Shown: piece after piece, positions 17,492 to 26,228 of the stretch
Layout: each line of letters opens with the position of its first letter
How positions within the stretch are numbered: the stretch's first letter is position 1
Origin: UM-FILTER-40-17 sp032251335
GTDB lineage: Bacteria > Bacteroidota > Bacteroidia > Flavobacteriales > Flavobacteriaceae
DNA length: 64,000 nt
Assembly (NCBI GenBank): GCA_032251335.1
Contig: JAVVDW010000007.1
Location: 1 to 64,000, forward strand
Reading direction: 5' to 3'
Position numbers and translations under genes: made by a program
Notes under the pieces: model-generated
The model's database searches: none
The model's input: only the letters and a program-made list of their open reading frames with translations
What the model was told of the DNA's origin: nothing

Positions 17492-18127
17492 ATGAAAAAA
17501 CGAGTCGTCAAATATTCCTATTTTGTAGCCGTTTTAGCTCTCATCAGTTATGGTTTTTCTGACAAAAAAACCACAAGAATTCATTCAGATTTTATTGTAT
17601 CGGAATCTGTATTGGTAGATTTGCCTCAACCTTCTCCTTCTCATTTTGACCCAAGATTTCTCCGCGTTCCTTTTTACGGAAAATCTTTTATTGCTTTTAA
17701 AGAACGGGTTGGATTTAAAGAATCGGGCGGTCGTTACCACATCGTAAATAGTTTTGGGTACATGGGTAAATACCAATTCAATGCGCCTACCCTAAAGCTA
17801 CTCGGCATACAAGACACCACTACTTTTTTGAAAACACCTGTTTTACAAGAAATTGCCTTCGAGAAAAACTTATCTCGAAACAAGTGGATTTTGAGAAAAG
17901 AAATCGCAAAATTCAACGGCAGTGTTATTGACGGTGTGCTTATCACCGAATCCGGTATTTTGGCTGCCGCACATTTGGCAGGCCCGGGAAACGTGAAAAA
18001 ATTTCTTCATTCCAACGGCCAAGCCCATTTTTCAGACGCCTTCGGCACCTCACTCAGAAAATACCTCAAAGATTTTGGCGGCTACGACATTTCCAAAATA
18101 GAAGCCAATCGCAAAGCGCGCATATAA
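17492..18127 (+). CDS. Exported lysozyme-fold / lytic-transglycosylase-like protein
   Basis: The 211-residue protein has an N-terminal hydrophobic segment (8-21). A lysozyme-like core includes FKERVGFKESGGRYHIV, a catalytic-glutamate-type ES motif, and GYMGKYQFNAPTLKLLG. The segment ILAAAHLAGPGNVKKFL recalls the AAHLxG element of lytic transglycosylases. It probably acts on peptidoglycan in the periplasm. The assignment rests on fold-like motifs, and no standard SLT family is fully matched. Its own promoter and terminator frame it as a single-gene unit close to mltG. Confidence 0.7.
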   Translation: MKKRVVKYSYFVAVLALISYGFSDKKTTRIHSDFIVSESVLVDLPQPSPSHFDPRFLRVPFYGKSFIAFKERVGFKESGGRYHIVNSFGYMGKYQFNAPTLKLLGIQDTTTFLKTPVLQEIAFEKNLSRNKWILRKEIAKFNGSVIDGVLITESGILAAAHLAGPGNVKKFLHSNGQAHFSDAFGTSLRKYLKDFGGYDISKIEANRKARI

Positions 18128-18161
18128 ATTGAAGTTCTTGGTAAGGATTTCAATGCTAATA

Positions 18162-18193
18162 AAGCCGTCTCACCAGCTGAGGCGGTTTTTTTG
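18162..18193 (+). terminator. Terminator between the lysozyme-like gene and glmM
   Basis: The hairpin AAAGCCGTCTCA / TGAGGCGGTTT has two wobble pairs and is followed by TTTTTTT. It serves the plus-strand gene. Confidence 0.75.
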
Positions 18194-18257
18194 TATATCA
18201 TAACCTGTTCGATGTAGTTTTACAGAAACCATGGGTGGAGACTTTTATTGCGTTTTG

Positions 18258-19643
18258 TTAAAGTGCCAAAAGCCGCAACTCATCTACAAATCTTTCTGCC
18301 AAGTCGTCGGCAGTTTTCTGGCTTTTAGCCTCGGTATACACACGAATAATTGGCTCGGTATTGGATTTTCTCAAGTGCACCCAAGTATCTTCAAAATCAA
18401 TCTTTAAACCGTCTATGGTAAGACAATTTTCATGTAAATATCTTTGATGCATGGCAAGTAAAAGATGGTCAACATCTATTTGCGGTGTCAATTCTATTTT
18501 GTTTTTAGACATATAATATGACGGATATTCGTCTCTGAGTTGGCGAACGGTTTTGCCTGTCTGCGCCAAGTGCGTCAAAAACAATCCAATGCCCACCAAG
18601 GCATCGCGTCCGTAATGAGCAGCCGGATAGATAATGCCGCCGTTACCTTCTCCACCAATGACGGCTTGGATGTCTTTCATTTTTTGCACCACGTTTACTT
18701 CACCAACTGCGGCAGCTTGATAGTTTCCGCCCAATGCTTCTGTAATGTCGCGAAGCGCTCTCGACGATGACAGGTTGGAAACCGTATTTCCGGGTGTGTT
18801 GCGCAAAACGTAGTCTGCACAAGCTACCAAGGTGTATTCTTCGCCAAACATATCGCCGTCGTTGCAAACAAAGGCCAGCCTGTCCACATCCGGATCTACG
18901 ACGATGCCCAAATCGGCACTTTCTGCAACCACACGCGCTGAAATTTCCGTAAGGTGTTCTTTCAAAGGCTCCGGATTGTGCGGAAAATGTCCGGTAGGCT
19001 CACAATACATTTCTACAACTTCGACACCAAGTGCTTTTAAAAGTTGTGGAACTGCGATGCCACCGGTAGAATTCACGGCATCGACTACCACCTTAAAACC
19101 GGCTTTTTGAATAATTTCCTGCTTCACCAAAGGCAAGGCCAACACTGCTTCTATGTGTTTTTGAATATAGTCTGTTTTTGAAACTACTTTTCCCAAATCA
19201 TCCACTTCTGCAAAATAAAAGTCGTCTTTTTCGGCAAGTTCCAAAATGCGTATACCGGCTTCAGCATCTAAAAACTCACCTTTTTCGTTAAGTAATTTGA
19301 GTGCATTCCACTGTTTGGGATTGTGGCTCGCCGTCAGTATGATGCCGCCATCGGCTTCTTCAAGTGCCACCGCTATTTCTACGGTTGGTGTGGTGCTCAA
19401 ACCCAGATTCACTACATCAATCCCCAGTCCCACTAAGGTTGCCGACACCAGTTGCTGTATCATTTCGCCGGATATACGTGCGTCTCGACCCAAAACCACA
19501 GTCAGTTTTTCTTTTTTTCTGTATGTTTTCAGCCAGCTGCCGTAGGCGGCTGCAAACTTAACCGCATCAAGCGGCGTAAGGTTTTCTGCTGTTTTTCCGC
19601 CAATAGTTCCGCGAATTCCGGAAATAGATTTGATGAGCGTCAT
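18258..19643 (-). CDS. glmM: Phosphoglucosamine mutase / phosphohexomutase
   Basis: The enzyme interconverts glucosamine-6-P and glucosamine-1-P for UDP-GlcNAc synthesis. The 461-residue product shows the N-terminal ISGIRGTIGG, the phosphoserine loop TASHNPKQWN with Ser106, the metal loop DPDVDRL and a C-terminal RKSNTEPIIRVYTEA phosphate-binding loop. Length and the SNTEP form fit the Bacteroidota GlmM-type mutases, though a phosphomannomutase role cannot be excluded. It is divergent from the AcpH-like gene with a 94-nt gap. Confidence 0.88.
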   Translation of the reverse strand: MTLIKSISGIRGTIGGKTAENLTPLDAVKFAAAYGSWLKTYRKKEKLTVVLGRDARISGEMIQQLVSATLVGLGIDVVNLGLSTTPTVEIAVALEEADGGIILTASHNPKQWNALKLLNEKGEFLDAEAGIRILELAEKDDFYFAEVDDLGKVVSKTDYIQKHIEAVLALPLVKQEIIQKAGFKVVVDAVNSTGGIAVPQLLKALGVEVVEMYCEPTGHFPHNPEPLKEHLTEISARVVAESADLGIVVDPDVDRLAFVCNDGDMFGEEYTLVACADYVLRNTPGNTVSNLSSSRALRDITEALGGNYQAAAVGEVNVVQKMKDIQAVIGGEGNGGIIYPAAHYGRDALVGIGLFLTHLAQTGKTVRQLRDEYPSYYMSKNKIELTPQIDVDHLLLAMHQRYLHENCLTIDGLKIDFEDTWVHLRKSNTEPIIRVYTEAKSQKTADDLAERFVDELRLLAL

Positions 19644-19737
19644 TTTTTCATTATTTTTAGCAAAGATACACGCCTCAAAAAAGCATGCAAGAAAAAGCCT
19701 GTTTCTAAAACTAATTTTTAAAACATTTTTAAATCTA

Positions 19738-20325
19738 ATGAACTATTTAGCCCATATTTATCTATCCGGAAACGACCGCGAAGTTCAGTTGGGCAATTTT
19801 ATAGCAGATAGCATTAAGGGAAAACAATTGGAGCGCTATGGAATAGGCATCCAAAAAGGCATTCGCATGCATCGCGCCATAGACTATTTCACAGACACCC
19901 ATCCGTTGGTCAAAAAAGGAGGCGCCAGACTTTTCCCTACTTTTAGACATTACCATTTGGTGCTGATGGATATGTTTTACGATCATTTTTTAGCCAAAAA
20001 CTGGTGTGAGTATTCCGAAAGTTCTCTTGCAGATTTTGCCCAGGATTTCTATCGTTTTTTAGAAATACGGACCGATGACTTACCGCTTCGCAATCAGAAG
20101 AGTTTACCTTATTTAATCGAAGAAAATTGGCTGGTAAAATATGCGGAACTAGACGGTTTAGCCTATATTTTAAAACAAATGACCCATCGTATTCAGTATA
20201 AAGTGGAACTGTGGAAAGGTGTCGATTTTTTGGTGCAGTTTTATGCGGAATACGAAAATGAGTTTCATGCCTTTTTTGAAGATTTGCAACTATATGTTCG
20301 TGAAAATCCGGATGCAAGATGGTAA
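19738..20325 (+). CDS. Acyl-carrier-protein phosphodiesterase-like protein (DUF479/AcpH)
   Basis: The 195-residue product begins MNYLAHIYLSGNDREVQLGN and contains FIADSIKG and HRAIDYFTDTHP, the conserved segments of the AcpH/DUF479 family with an HD-like metal site. AcpH removes the phosphopantetheine group from acyl carrier protein; the biochemical role in Bacteroidota is not established. The longer frame from 19630 was rejected because residues before MNYLAH have no family similarity. It is followed by ggt after 44 nt. Confidence 0.85.
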   Translation: MNYLAHIYLSGNDREVQLGNFIADSIKGKQLERYGIGIQKGIRMHRAIDYFTDTHPLVKKGGARLFPTFRHYHLVLMDMFYDHFLAKNWCEYSESSLADFAQDFYRFLEIRTDDLPLRNQKSLPYLIEENWLVKYAELDGLAYILKQMTHRIQYKVELWKGVDFLVQFYAEYENEFHAFFEDLQLYVRENPDARW

Positions 20326-20342
20326 ACCGCATTTTATTTTTC

Positions 20343-20350
20343 TATTTTTG
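20343..20350 (+). promoter_or_regulatory. Possible -7 element of ggt
   Basis: TATTTTTG matches TAnnTTTG and ends 19 nt before the ATG at 20370. No clear -33 element is seen. Confidence 0.4.
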
Positions 20351-20369
20351 ATTCCTCAACAAATTAGTG

Positions 20370-22076
20370 ATGTCTAAAAACGTACTGAGTTTACTGATTC
20401 TTTTTTTGGTAGTTTTCTCCTGCAAATCACCTGACCCCGCGCCTGAAAAACAAAGAGGTATTGTGGCGCAAAACGTTATGGTAGTGGCAGCTCATCCTAT
20501 TGCATCTAAAATAGGTATGGAAGTGATGAAAAACGGCGGTAACGCCTTTGACGCCATGGCAGCCACCGAGTTGGCGTTGGCTGTAGTGTATCCGAGAGCG
20601 GGTAACATAGGCGGTGGTGGTTTTATGGTGTATAGGCTTGCCAACGGCGAGACCGGTTCGCTCGATTACCGCGAAAAAGCGCCGCTGGCCGCCCACCGTG
20701 ATATGTATTTAGACGAAAACGGTGAGGTAATCCCGGAAAAAAGTTCGGTGGGTATTTTTTCGGTTGGCGTACCCGGCACTGTGGCCGGAATTGCCGCTGC
20801 TCATAAAAAATTCGGTAAACTTCCGTGGGCCGAAGTGGTGCAACCCGCCATTGAAGTAGCCAGAAACGGCTATCCGATTACCGAAAATGCATCAAAAAAC
20901 CTCAATCGTTTCCAGGAAGCCTTTGCCCAACACAACGATTTTAGGCTGCCTTTTACCGCAGATTCGATTTGGCAAACCGGCGATACGATTTATCAGGCAG
21001 ACTTGGCTGAAACGCTGGAGAGAATCAGAGATCAGGGCAAAGCCGGCTTTTACGAGGGCAAAACAGCCGAGCTCATTGTATCCGAAATGCAAAAACACAA
21101 CGGACTGATCACCTTGGATGATTTAAAAAACTACGAAGCTCAATGGCGCAAAACGATTGAGTTCGATTACAAAGGCTACCAAATTACATCTATGGCACCG
21201 CCTTCGAGTGGCGGCATTTGTTTGGCCCAACTCATGGAGATGACCGAACCTTTCGACTTAAAGAATATGGGGTATCACAGCCCCGAAACTGTACAAGTGA
21301 TGGTAGAAGCCGAGCGCAGAGCTTATGCAGACCGCGCACAGTATTTGGGCGATCCGGATTTTGTAAACATCCCTACAGATTCTTTGTTGGCAGCCGATTA
21401 TTTGGCGCACCGTATGGAAACTTTTAGTTTTGAAAAGGCAGGAAAATCGAGCGATATACTATCGGGAGAATTTCAACTCCCTTCAGAAAGCACCGAAACC
21501 ACCCATTACTCCATTGTTGATGCCGAAGGCAATGCCGTTTCGGTCACAACCACGCTCAACAGCTATTTTGGCTCTAAAGTAATGGTAGCCGGTGCCGGTT
21601 TTTTCTTAAACAACGAAATGGACGATTTCAGTGCCAAACCGGGCGTCCCCAACCAATTTGGTTTGGTAGGCTACGAGGCCAACAGCATTGCACCCGGCAA
21701 AAGAATGTTGAGTTCCATGACACCAACCTTGGTTTCAAAAGACGGTAAACTTTTTATGGTAGTGGGCACGCCGGGCGGTTCTACCATTATCACATCGGTA
21801 TATCAAACCCTATTGAACGTAATAGAGTTTGATATGGGCATGCAAGAAGCCGTGAATGCGCCCCGTTTTCACCACCAATGGCTGCCTGATATCGTGCGGT
21901 TTGAACCGGAGGCCTTTTCTGTGAAACTTATTTCAACACTAAAATCTAAAGGCTACCTTATTGAAGAAGGAAATGCGCCTGTGATTGGCCAGGTGAATGC
22001 TATTTTGGTTTTGCCAAACGGCACCCTCGAAGGCGGTGCAGATCCGAGAGGCGACAACACAGCTATGGGTTATTGA
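20370..22076 (+). CDS. ggt: Gamma-glutamyltransferase
   Basis: This envelope lipoprotein has a lipobox LVVFSC at residues 13-18. Ggt hydrolyses or transfers the gamma-glutamyl group of glutathione and related peptides. It is made as a 568-residue precursor that should self-cleave before Thr377 in TTHYSIVD, giving large and small subunits. AAHPIASKIGMEVMKNGGNA at the N-terminal domain and GTPGGSTIIT near the C-terminus are standard. A GTG at 20367 also allows a start one codon earlier. A role in thiol or amino-acid salvage fits. Confidence 0.93.
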   Translation: MSKNVLSLLILFLVVFSCKSPDPAPEKQRGIVAQNVMVVAAHPIASKIGMEVMKNGGNAFDAMAATELALAVVYPRAGNIGGGGFMVYRLANGETGSLDYREKAPLAAHRDMYLDENGEVIPEKSSVGIFSVGVPGTVAGIAAAHKKFGKLPWAEVVQPAIEVARNGYPITENASKNLNRFQEAFAQHNDFRLPFTADSIWQTGDTIYQADLAETLERIRDQGKAGFYEGKTAELIVSEMQKHNGLITLDDLKNYEAQWRKTIEFDYKGYQITSMAPPSSGGICLAQLMEMTEPFDLKNMGYHSPETVQVMVEAERRAYADRAQYLGDPDFVNIPTDSLLAADYLAHRMETFSFEKAGKSSDILSGEFQLPSESTETTHYSIVDAEGNAVSVTTTLNSYFGSKVMVAGAGFFLNNEMDDFSAKPGVPNQFGLVGYEANSIAPGKRMLSSMTPTLVSKDGKLFMVVGTPGGSTIITSVYQTLLNVIEFDMGMQEAVNAPRFHHQWLPDIVRFEPEAFSVKLISTLKSKGYLIEEGNAPVIGQVNAILVLPNGTLEGGADPRGDNTAMGY

Positions 22077-22296
22077 TAGCAAGATTTATATGGGTTTCTG
22101 CAAACCAATTGCTCCAAGATGATGTTTTGTTGGAAATGGTATGTAAAACTATCACTTGAAAATTCGTTAATAGATGTATCCTATCTTTTGTAAAAAGGTG
22201 TCGACTAACCGGAACCCGATAAGAATATTTGAACATTAGACAGAAAATTACTGACAAACCCATTAAAAATCGAACAACTATTTTTTAAAAAAAGCT

Positions 22297-22836
22297 GTGA
22301 TACAAAAACTAAAAGAAATTTTAATTCAAAATCGCGCCTCACTGGTTTTTATGGGACGGTTTGCGCTGTTTTACACAGCACTTAGTTTGCTGTATTTTGG
22401 GTACCTTTCTGCTTTTCAAAACCAACCCGATTTTTTAACCATTCGGACTGGGGAAATTGCGCAGTCACTCATCCAATTTTTCGGCTATGAATCGAACTTA
22501 ATTCCGCAAAGCATGTCGTCAACCCTCGAACTACATGTAGAAGGACAATATTTGGCAAGAATTATTGAAGGTTGCAACGGGGTCAGCGTCACTTTGCTTT
22601 TTGCGGCTTTTGTTTGGGCTTATGGTGGCAAGTCAGGTATCACTTGGCGTTTTGTGCTCTTGGGGAGTTTGTCCGTTTTCGTACTGAATTGGCTTCGAAT
22701 AGCCCTTCTATCGATCGCCCTCTACGAATTTCCTCAAGCAAGCGAGCCCTTGCATCAACTGGTTTTTCCGGCCGTGATTTACGGATGGATCGTATTTTTA
22801 TGGTTGGCTTGGGTCTTTAAATTTTCCCGCTTGTGA
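22297..22836 (+). CDS. xrtF: Exosortase F (XrtF)
   Basis: This is a multi-spanning membrane protein of 179 residues with a GTG start. It carries the exosortase catalytic set: Cys93 in EGCNGVSV, Arg134 in NWLRIALL and His153 in PLHQLVFP. Exosortases are sortase-like transpeptidases that process C-terminal sorting signals on exported proteins. The XrtF type is confined to Flavobacteriia-like Bacteroidota, which supports the taxonomic placement. Its stop overlaps the next gene by 4 nt (GTGA). No obvious PEP-CTERM-like target is encoded in this window. Confidence 0.9.
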   Translation: MIQKLKEILIQNRASLVFMGRFALFYTALSLLYFGYLSAFQNQPDFLTIRTGEIAQSLIQFFGYESNLIPQSMSSTLELHVEGQYLARIIEGCNGVSVTLLFAAFVWAYGGKSGITWRFVLLGSLSVFVLNWLRIALLSIALYEFPQASEPLHQLVFPAVIYGWIVFLWLAWVFKFSRL

Positions 22837-23270
22837 AAACGAATCTACTTAAATTTGCTTTAACAGCACTGCTTTTAGCGGCACTCGTTGGCGTGAGGGC
22901 CTTGGAATTACAGCTCTTTTACGATCCATTTATCACTCATTTTAAGCGGGCAGACTATTTAGCGTTTGTACCTGAAGTAGATGCTCAAAAAATGTATTTC
23001 TATTTAATTATCAGGTATTTAATAAACTCAACGCTTTCAATAGCGTTGCTTTTTGTTTGGTTTTCCAATAAATCAAAACTGCTGTTTTGGATATTTGTGT
23101 ACGTACTTGCCGGATTGATAACAGGCATGTTATTTGTGGTGAGTATTCGTTTTTTACCGGATTTTTACACTGCCTTTTTTTATATTCGCCGATTGTTGAT
23201 ACAACCCATCTGGCTTTTGTTACTTTTTCCGGCAGCAGCTATCGAAGTACAAAAAACCAATAAATTATAA
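22833..23270 (+). CDS. Exosortase F system-associated membrane protein
   Basis: The 145-residue integral membrane protein has about four hydrophobic segments (6-24, 60-80, 85-107, 122-138). A conserved-looking RALELQLFYDPF follows the first helix, and FYIRRLLIQPIWLLLLFP lies at the end. Its size, GTG start overlapping xrtF by 4 nt, and position match the known XrtF partner family. Function within the sorting system is unknown. Confidence 0.85.
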   Translation: MKTNLLKFALTALLLAALVGVRALELQLFYDPFITHFKRADYLAFVPEVDAQKMYFYLIIRYLINSTLSIALLFVWFSNKSKLLFWIFVYVLAGLITGMLFVVSIRFLPDFYTAFFYIRRLLIQPIWLLLLFPAAAIEVQKTNKL

Positions 23271-23294
23271 TATTTTTACACCAAAATACACCTC

Positions 23295-23804
23295 TTGAAA
23301 ACACCGATTTCATTCTTGTTGCTGTTCATTTTTGTTATACACTCGGGTTTTAAGCCTGTTTCGCATAAATTTTACGTAAGTGTTATGGAAATCAGACACG
23401 ATGAAGCCAAAAAGGAACTTCAAATTTCTCTGTCTATTTTTTGGGACGACTGGGAGCGGTATCTGGACGAAACCCAACCGTCGGATAAAATAGTGAACTA
23501 TCAGGATGATTCGAAGGAAGCTACACTCCTATTTGAGAATTACTTAAAACAACACTTGCGATTTTCTATTGACAACCAACCTAAGACATTTGAATATTTG
23601 GGACGCGAATACGACTTGGATGTCATGTACGGTTATTTGCTCATCAAAAACATAGAAACCTTTCAGGCCATTGAAATAAAAAACACGGTGTTAACAGATT
23701 TTATTCCGGATCAGCAGAACATCATTCACCTGATAACAGCAAACGGCCGCAAAAGCAGCATGACAGATGCTGATAAACCTAAAGCAGTGTTAAAAACAAA
23801 CTAA
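23295..23804 (+). CDS. Exported DUF6702-like protein
   Basis: The 169-residue protein starts at TTG, has a signal peptide (3-20), and then HKFYVSVMEIRHDEAKKELQ, a beta-rich body and a WDDWERYLDE segment. This matches the small exported family (DUF6702) found beside M1 peptidases in Flavobacteriia, from memory of the family only. It is followed after 47 nt by the M1 peptidase gene. Function is unknown; a periplasmic partner of the peptidase is possible. Confidence 0.65.
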   Translation: MKTPISFLLLFIFVIHSGFKPVSHKFYVSVMEIRHDEAKKELQISLSIFWDDWERYLDETQPSDKIVNYQDDSKEATLLFENYLKQHLRFSIDNQPKTFEYLGREYDLDVMYGYLLIKNIETFQAIEIKNTVLTDFIPDQQNIIHLITANGRKSSMTDADKPKAVLKTN

Positions 23805-23851
23805 ATATATCTTCAAACCTTTAATTTCACAACAAAATTAATTCAATCACT

Positions 23852-26158
23852 ATGTATAAAACGTTTTATTATTATCTCTTAAGTAGCCTTTTACTTTTAA
23901 GCAGTGCTGCTTTTTCACAAGAAACCCCCGAAAGAGCGCCCGGCCACGAAGACATCAACAAATTCAAACAAATGTATGATTTGTTGGCAACCCCCAACAC
24001 TTTCCGTACGGCATCCGGCGCACCCGGTCCCGATTATTATCAGCAACAGGCCGATTATAAAATGGATATCGAACTCGACGACGCCAACCAAAAGTTATAC
24101 GGCGAAGAAACCATTACCTACACCAACAAATCACCCGATGTACTCGAATTTCTCTGGGTTCAACTCGACCAAAACGTGCGTTCAAAAGATTCTAAAAGTC
24201 TGCTCATCGAAAACAGTTCGGCTCCCTTTATCACTACGCCCGGTAGATTTGCCGATCAATTTTTAAAAGATCCTTTTGATGGCGGATTTAATATAGAACA
24301 CGTTAAAGACATCAACGGAAAAGACCTTCCGGTAGTTATCAATCAAACCATGATGCGGGTAGATTTACCCACACCGCTTGCACCCGGACAGGCCTATTCG
24401 TTTAAAATAAAATGGTGGTACAACATCAACAACCACGTTACCGACAGGGCGCGTTCCGGCTATGAGCACTTTGAGAAAGATGGCAATAATGCCTATGTCA
24501 TCGCGCAGTTTTTCCCGCGTATGGCTGTTTACAACGACGTGGAAGGCTGGCAAAACCATCAGTTTTGGGGAAGTGGTGAGTTTGCCCTTCCTTTTGGAAA
24601 TTACGAAGTAAACATCACTGTGCCCGCAGACCACATACTTGATGGTACCGGTGTTTTGCAAAACCGCAAGGAAGTCTTCTCCAAGGAAATGTTGAAACGA
24701 TACGAACAAGCTATGAATTCTTATGACGAGCCTGTTTTAATTGTTACCCAAGAAGAAGCAGAAGCTGCCGAGAAAAGTTTTTCCGACAAGAAAAAAACTT
24801 GGAAACTAAAAGCAGAAAACGTGCGCGACTTCGCTTTTGCAACTTCTCGCAGATTTGTTTATGACATGATGGCGGTGGACATCAACGGCAAACGTGTCAT
24901 GGCCGTTTCGATGTACCCCAAAGAAGGCAACCCGCTATGGGAAGATTGGTCAACCAAAGCGGTGGCCAGCACTTTGAAAAGTTATTCTAAATACACCTTT
25001 GATTATCCCTACCACAAAGCCATTTCCGTACACGCCAGAAATCAAGGAATGGAATATCCGATGATATGTTGGAATTACGGTAGGCCAGACGAAAACGGCA
25101 AAATTTCGGACAGGGTTCGTTTTGGGATGTATGGCGTCATCATTCACGAAGTCGGTCACAATTTTTTCCCGATGATTGTCAATTCAGATGAGCGCCAATG
25201 GGCTTGGATGGATGAAGGCATCAATACCTTTGTGCAGTATTTAGCAGAGCAAGAATTTGGCGAGCGATATCCGGAAGCCCTTGTGGGTGAAAAAACTTAT
25301 GACAAATACCCTTCCAGACGCGGCCCGGCAGCCAATATAGTGCCTTATATGAGTGGTGATCAAAGCTTTATCACACCCATTATGGCCAATCCGGAATACG
25401 TAAGACAATTGGGCAACAACGCCTATGGAAAACCGGCAACAGCACTAAATATTTTACGCGAAACCGTGATGGGACCCGATTTGTTTGACAAGGCTTTCCA
25501 AACCTATTCTCGCCGTTGGATGTTTAAACACCCTACTCCGGATGACTTCTTCCGCACCATGGAAGATGCATCAGCCGTCGATTTAGATTGGTTTTGGCGC
25601 GGGTGGTTTTTCACCACAGACTATGTAGATATACGCCTGAAAGAAGTCAAAAAACTTTATATTACATCTGAGCCCACGGCCAAAGTGAAAGCCTTCGCCG
25701 AAGAAAACAATATTGACCTTTCTAAGCAAGGACCACTGGTTTATACCACAACCGAAGAGGAAGCCGATTTTAACCCGGCTTTAAAATCGGGCAATCTTGT
25801 GGCTTCTGCCACATCGCTCAAGGCTTATGCAGATGAAAACCTCTCAGCTGCAGAAAAAGCCAAACTGCCACAGGCCAAATTTATGTATGAATTGACATTT
25901 GACAGACCCGGAGGTTTGGTGATGCCACTCATTGTAGCATATACTTATGCCGATGGCACCACCGAAGAGGTGCGCTACCCGGCTCAGATTTGGGCGAAAA
26001 GCAATGACAAAGTAACCAAGGTTCTGATTACAGATAAAGAAATTACCAAAATCACAGTCGATCCTAAATTGGAGACCGCAGATATAGATGTGAGCAACAA
26101 CACTTGGCCGAGAGAAGAAAAGCCAACACGTTTTGATAACTTTAGAAATCAGAATTAA
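23852..26158 (+). CDS. Exported M1-family metallopeptidase
   Basis: The 768-residue protein has a signal peptide (to about residue 23, AAFSQ) and an M1 N-terminal beta domain. The zinc site is HEVGH (His432, Glu433, His436) with the third ligand Glu455 in DEGINTF, the exact HExxH-18-E spacing. It likely degrades peptides in the periplasm as an aminopeptidase. The exopeptidase GAMEN-type loop is present only in a modified form around NQGMEYPMICWN. The last 150 residues are an extra beta/alpha region. A perfect terminator follows. Confidence 0.9.
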   Translation: MYKTFYYYLLSSLLLLSSAAFSQETPERAPGHEDINKFKQMYDLLATPNTFRTASGAPGPDYYQQQADYKMDIELDDANQKLYGEETITYTNKSPDVLEFLWVQLDQNVRSKDSKSLLIENSSAPFITTPGRFADQFLKDPFDGGFNIEHVKDINGKDLPVVINQTMMRVDLPTPLAPGQAYSFKIKWWYNINNHVTDRARSGYEHFEKDGNNAYVIAQFFPRMAVYNDVEGWQNHQFWGSGEFALPFGNYEVNITVPADHILDGTGVLQNRKEVFSKEMLKRYEQAMNSYDEPVLIVTQEEAEAAEKSFSDKKKTWKLKAENVRDFAFATSRRFVYDMMAVDINGKRVMAVSMYPKEGNPLWEDWSTKAVASTLKSYSKYTFDYPYHKAISVHARNQGMEYPMICWNYGRPDENGKISDRVRFGMYGVIIHEVGHNFFPMIVNSDERQWAWMDEGINTFVQYLAEQEFGERYPEALVGEKTYDKYPSRRGPAANIVPYMSGDQSFITPIMANPEYVRQLGNNAYGKPATALNILRETVMGPDLFDKAFQTYSRRWMFKHPTPDDFFRTMEDASAVDLDWFWRGWFFTTDYVDIRLKEVKKLYITSEPTAKVKAFAEENNIDLSKQGPLVYTTTEEEADFNPALKSGNLVASATSLKAYADENLSAAEKAKLPQAKFMYELTFDRPGGLVMPLIVAYTYADGTTEEVRYPAQIWAKSNDKVTKVLITDKEITKITVDPKLETADIDVSNNTWPREEKPTRFDNFRNQN

Positions 26159-26182
26159 AAAAAGAATTTAATTGAATACCTA

Positions 26183-26214
26183 AAAGACTGAAGCATGCTT
26201 CAGTCTTTTTTTTT
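26183..26214 (+). terminator. Perfect palindromic terminator between convergent genes
   Basis: The palindrome at 26183-26208 (13-bp arms, centre GCATGC) is followed by a T run to 26214. It can also act on the minus strand for the histidine kinase gene, though with a shorter T run. Confidence 0.85.
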
Positions 26215-26228
26215 GTGTTTGTCTCATG

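Noticed and set aside
22077..22296. Possible gene or RNA between ggt and xrtF
   Set aside because: Only a short minus-strand frame is present (22063-22263) and no hairpin or tRNA-like structure is visible.
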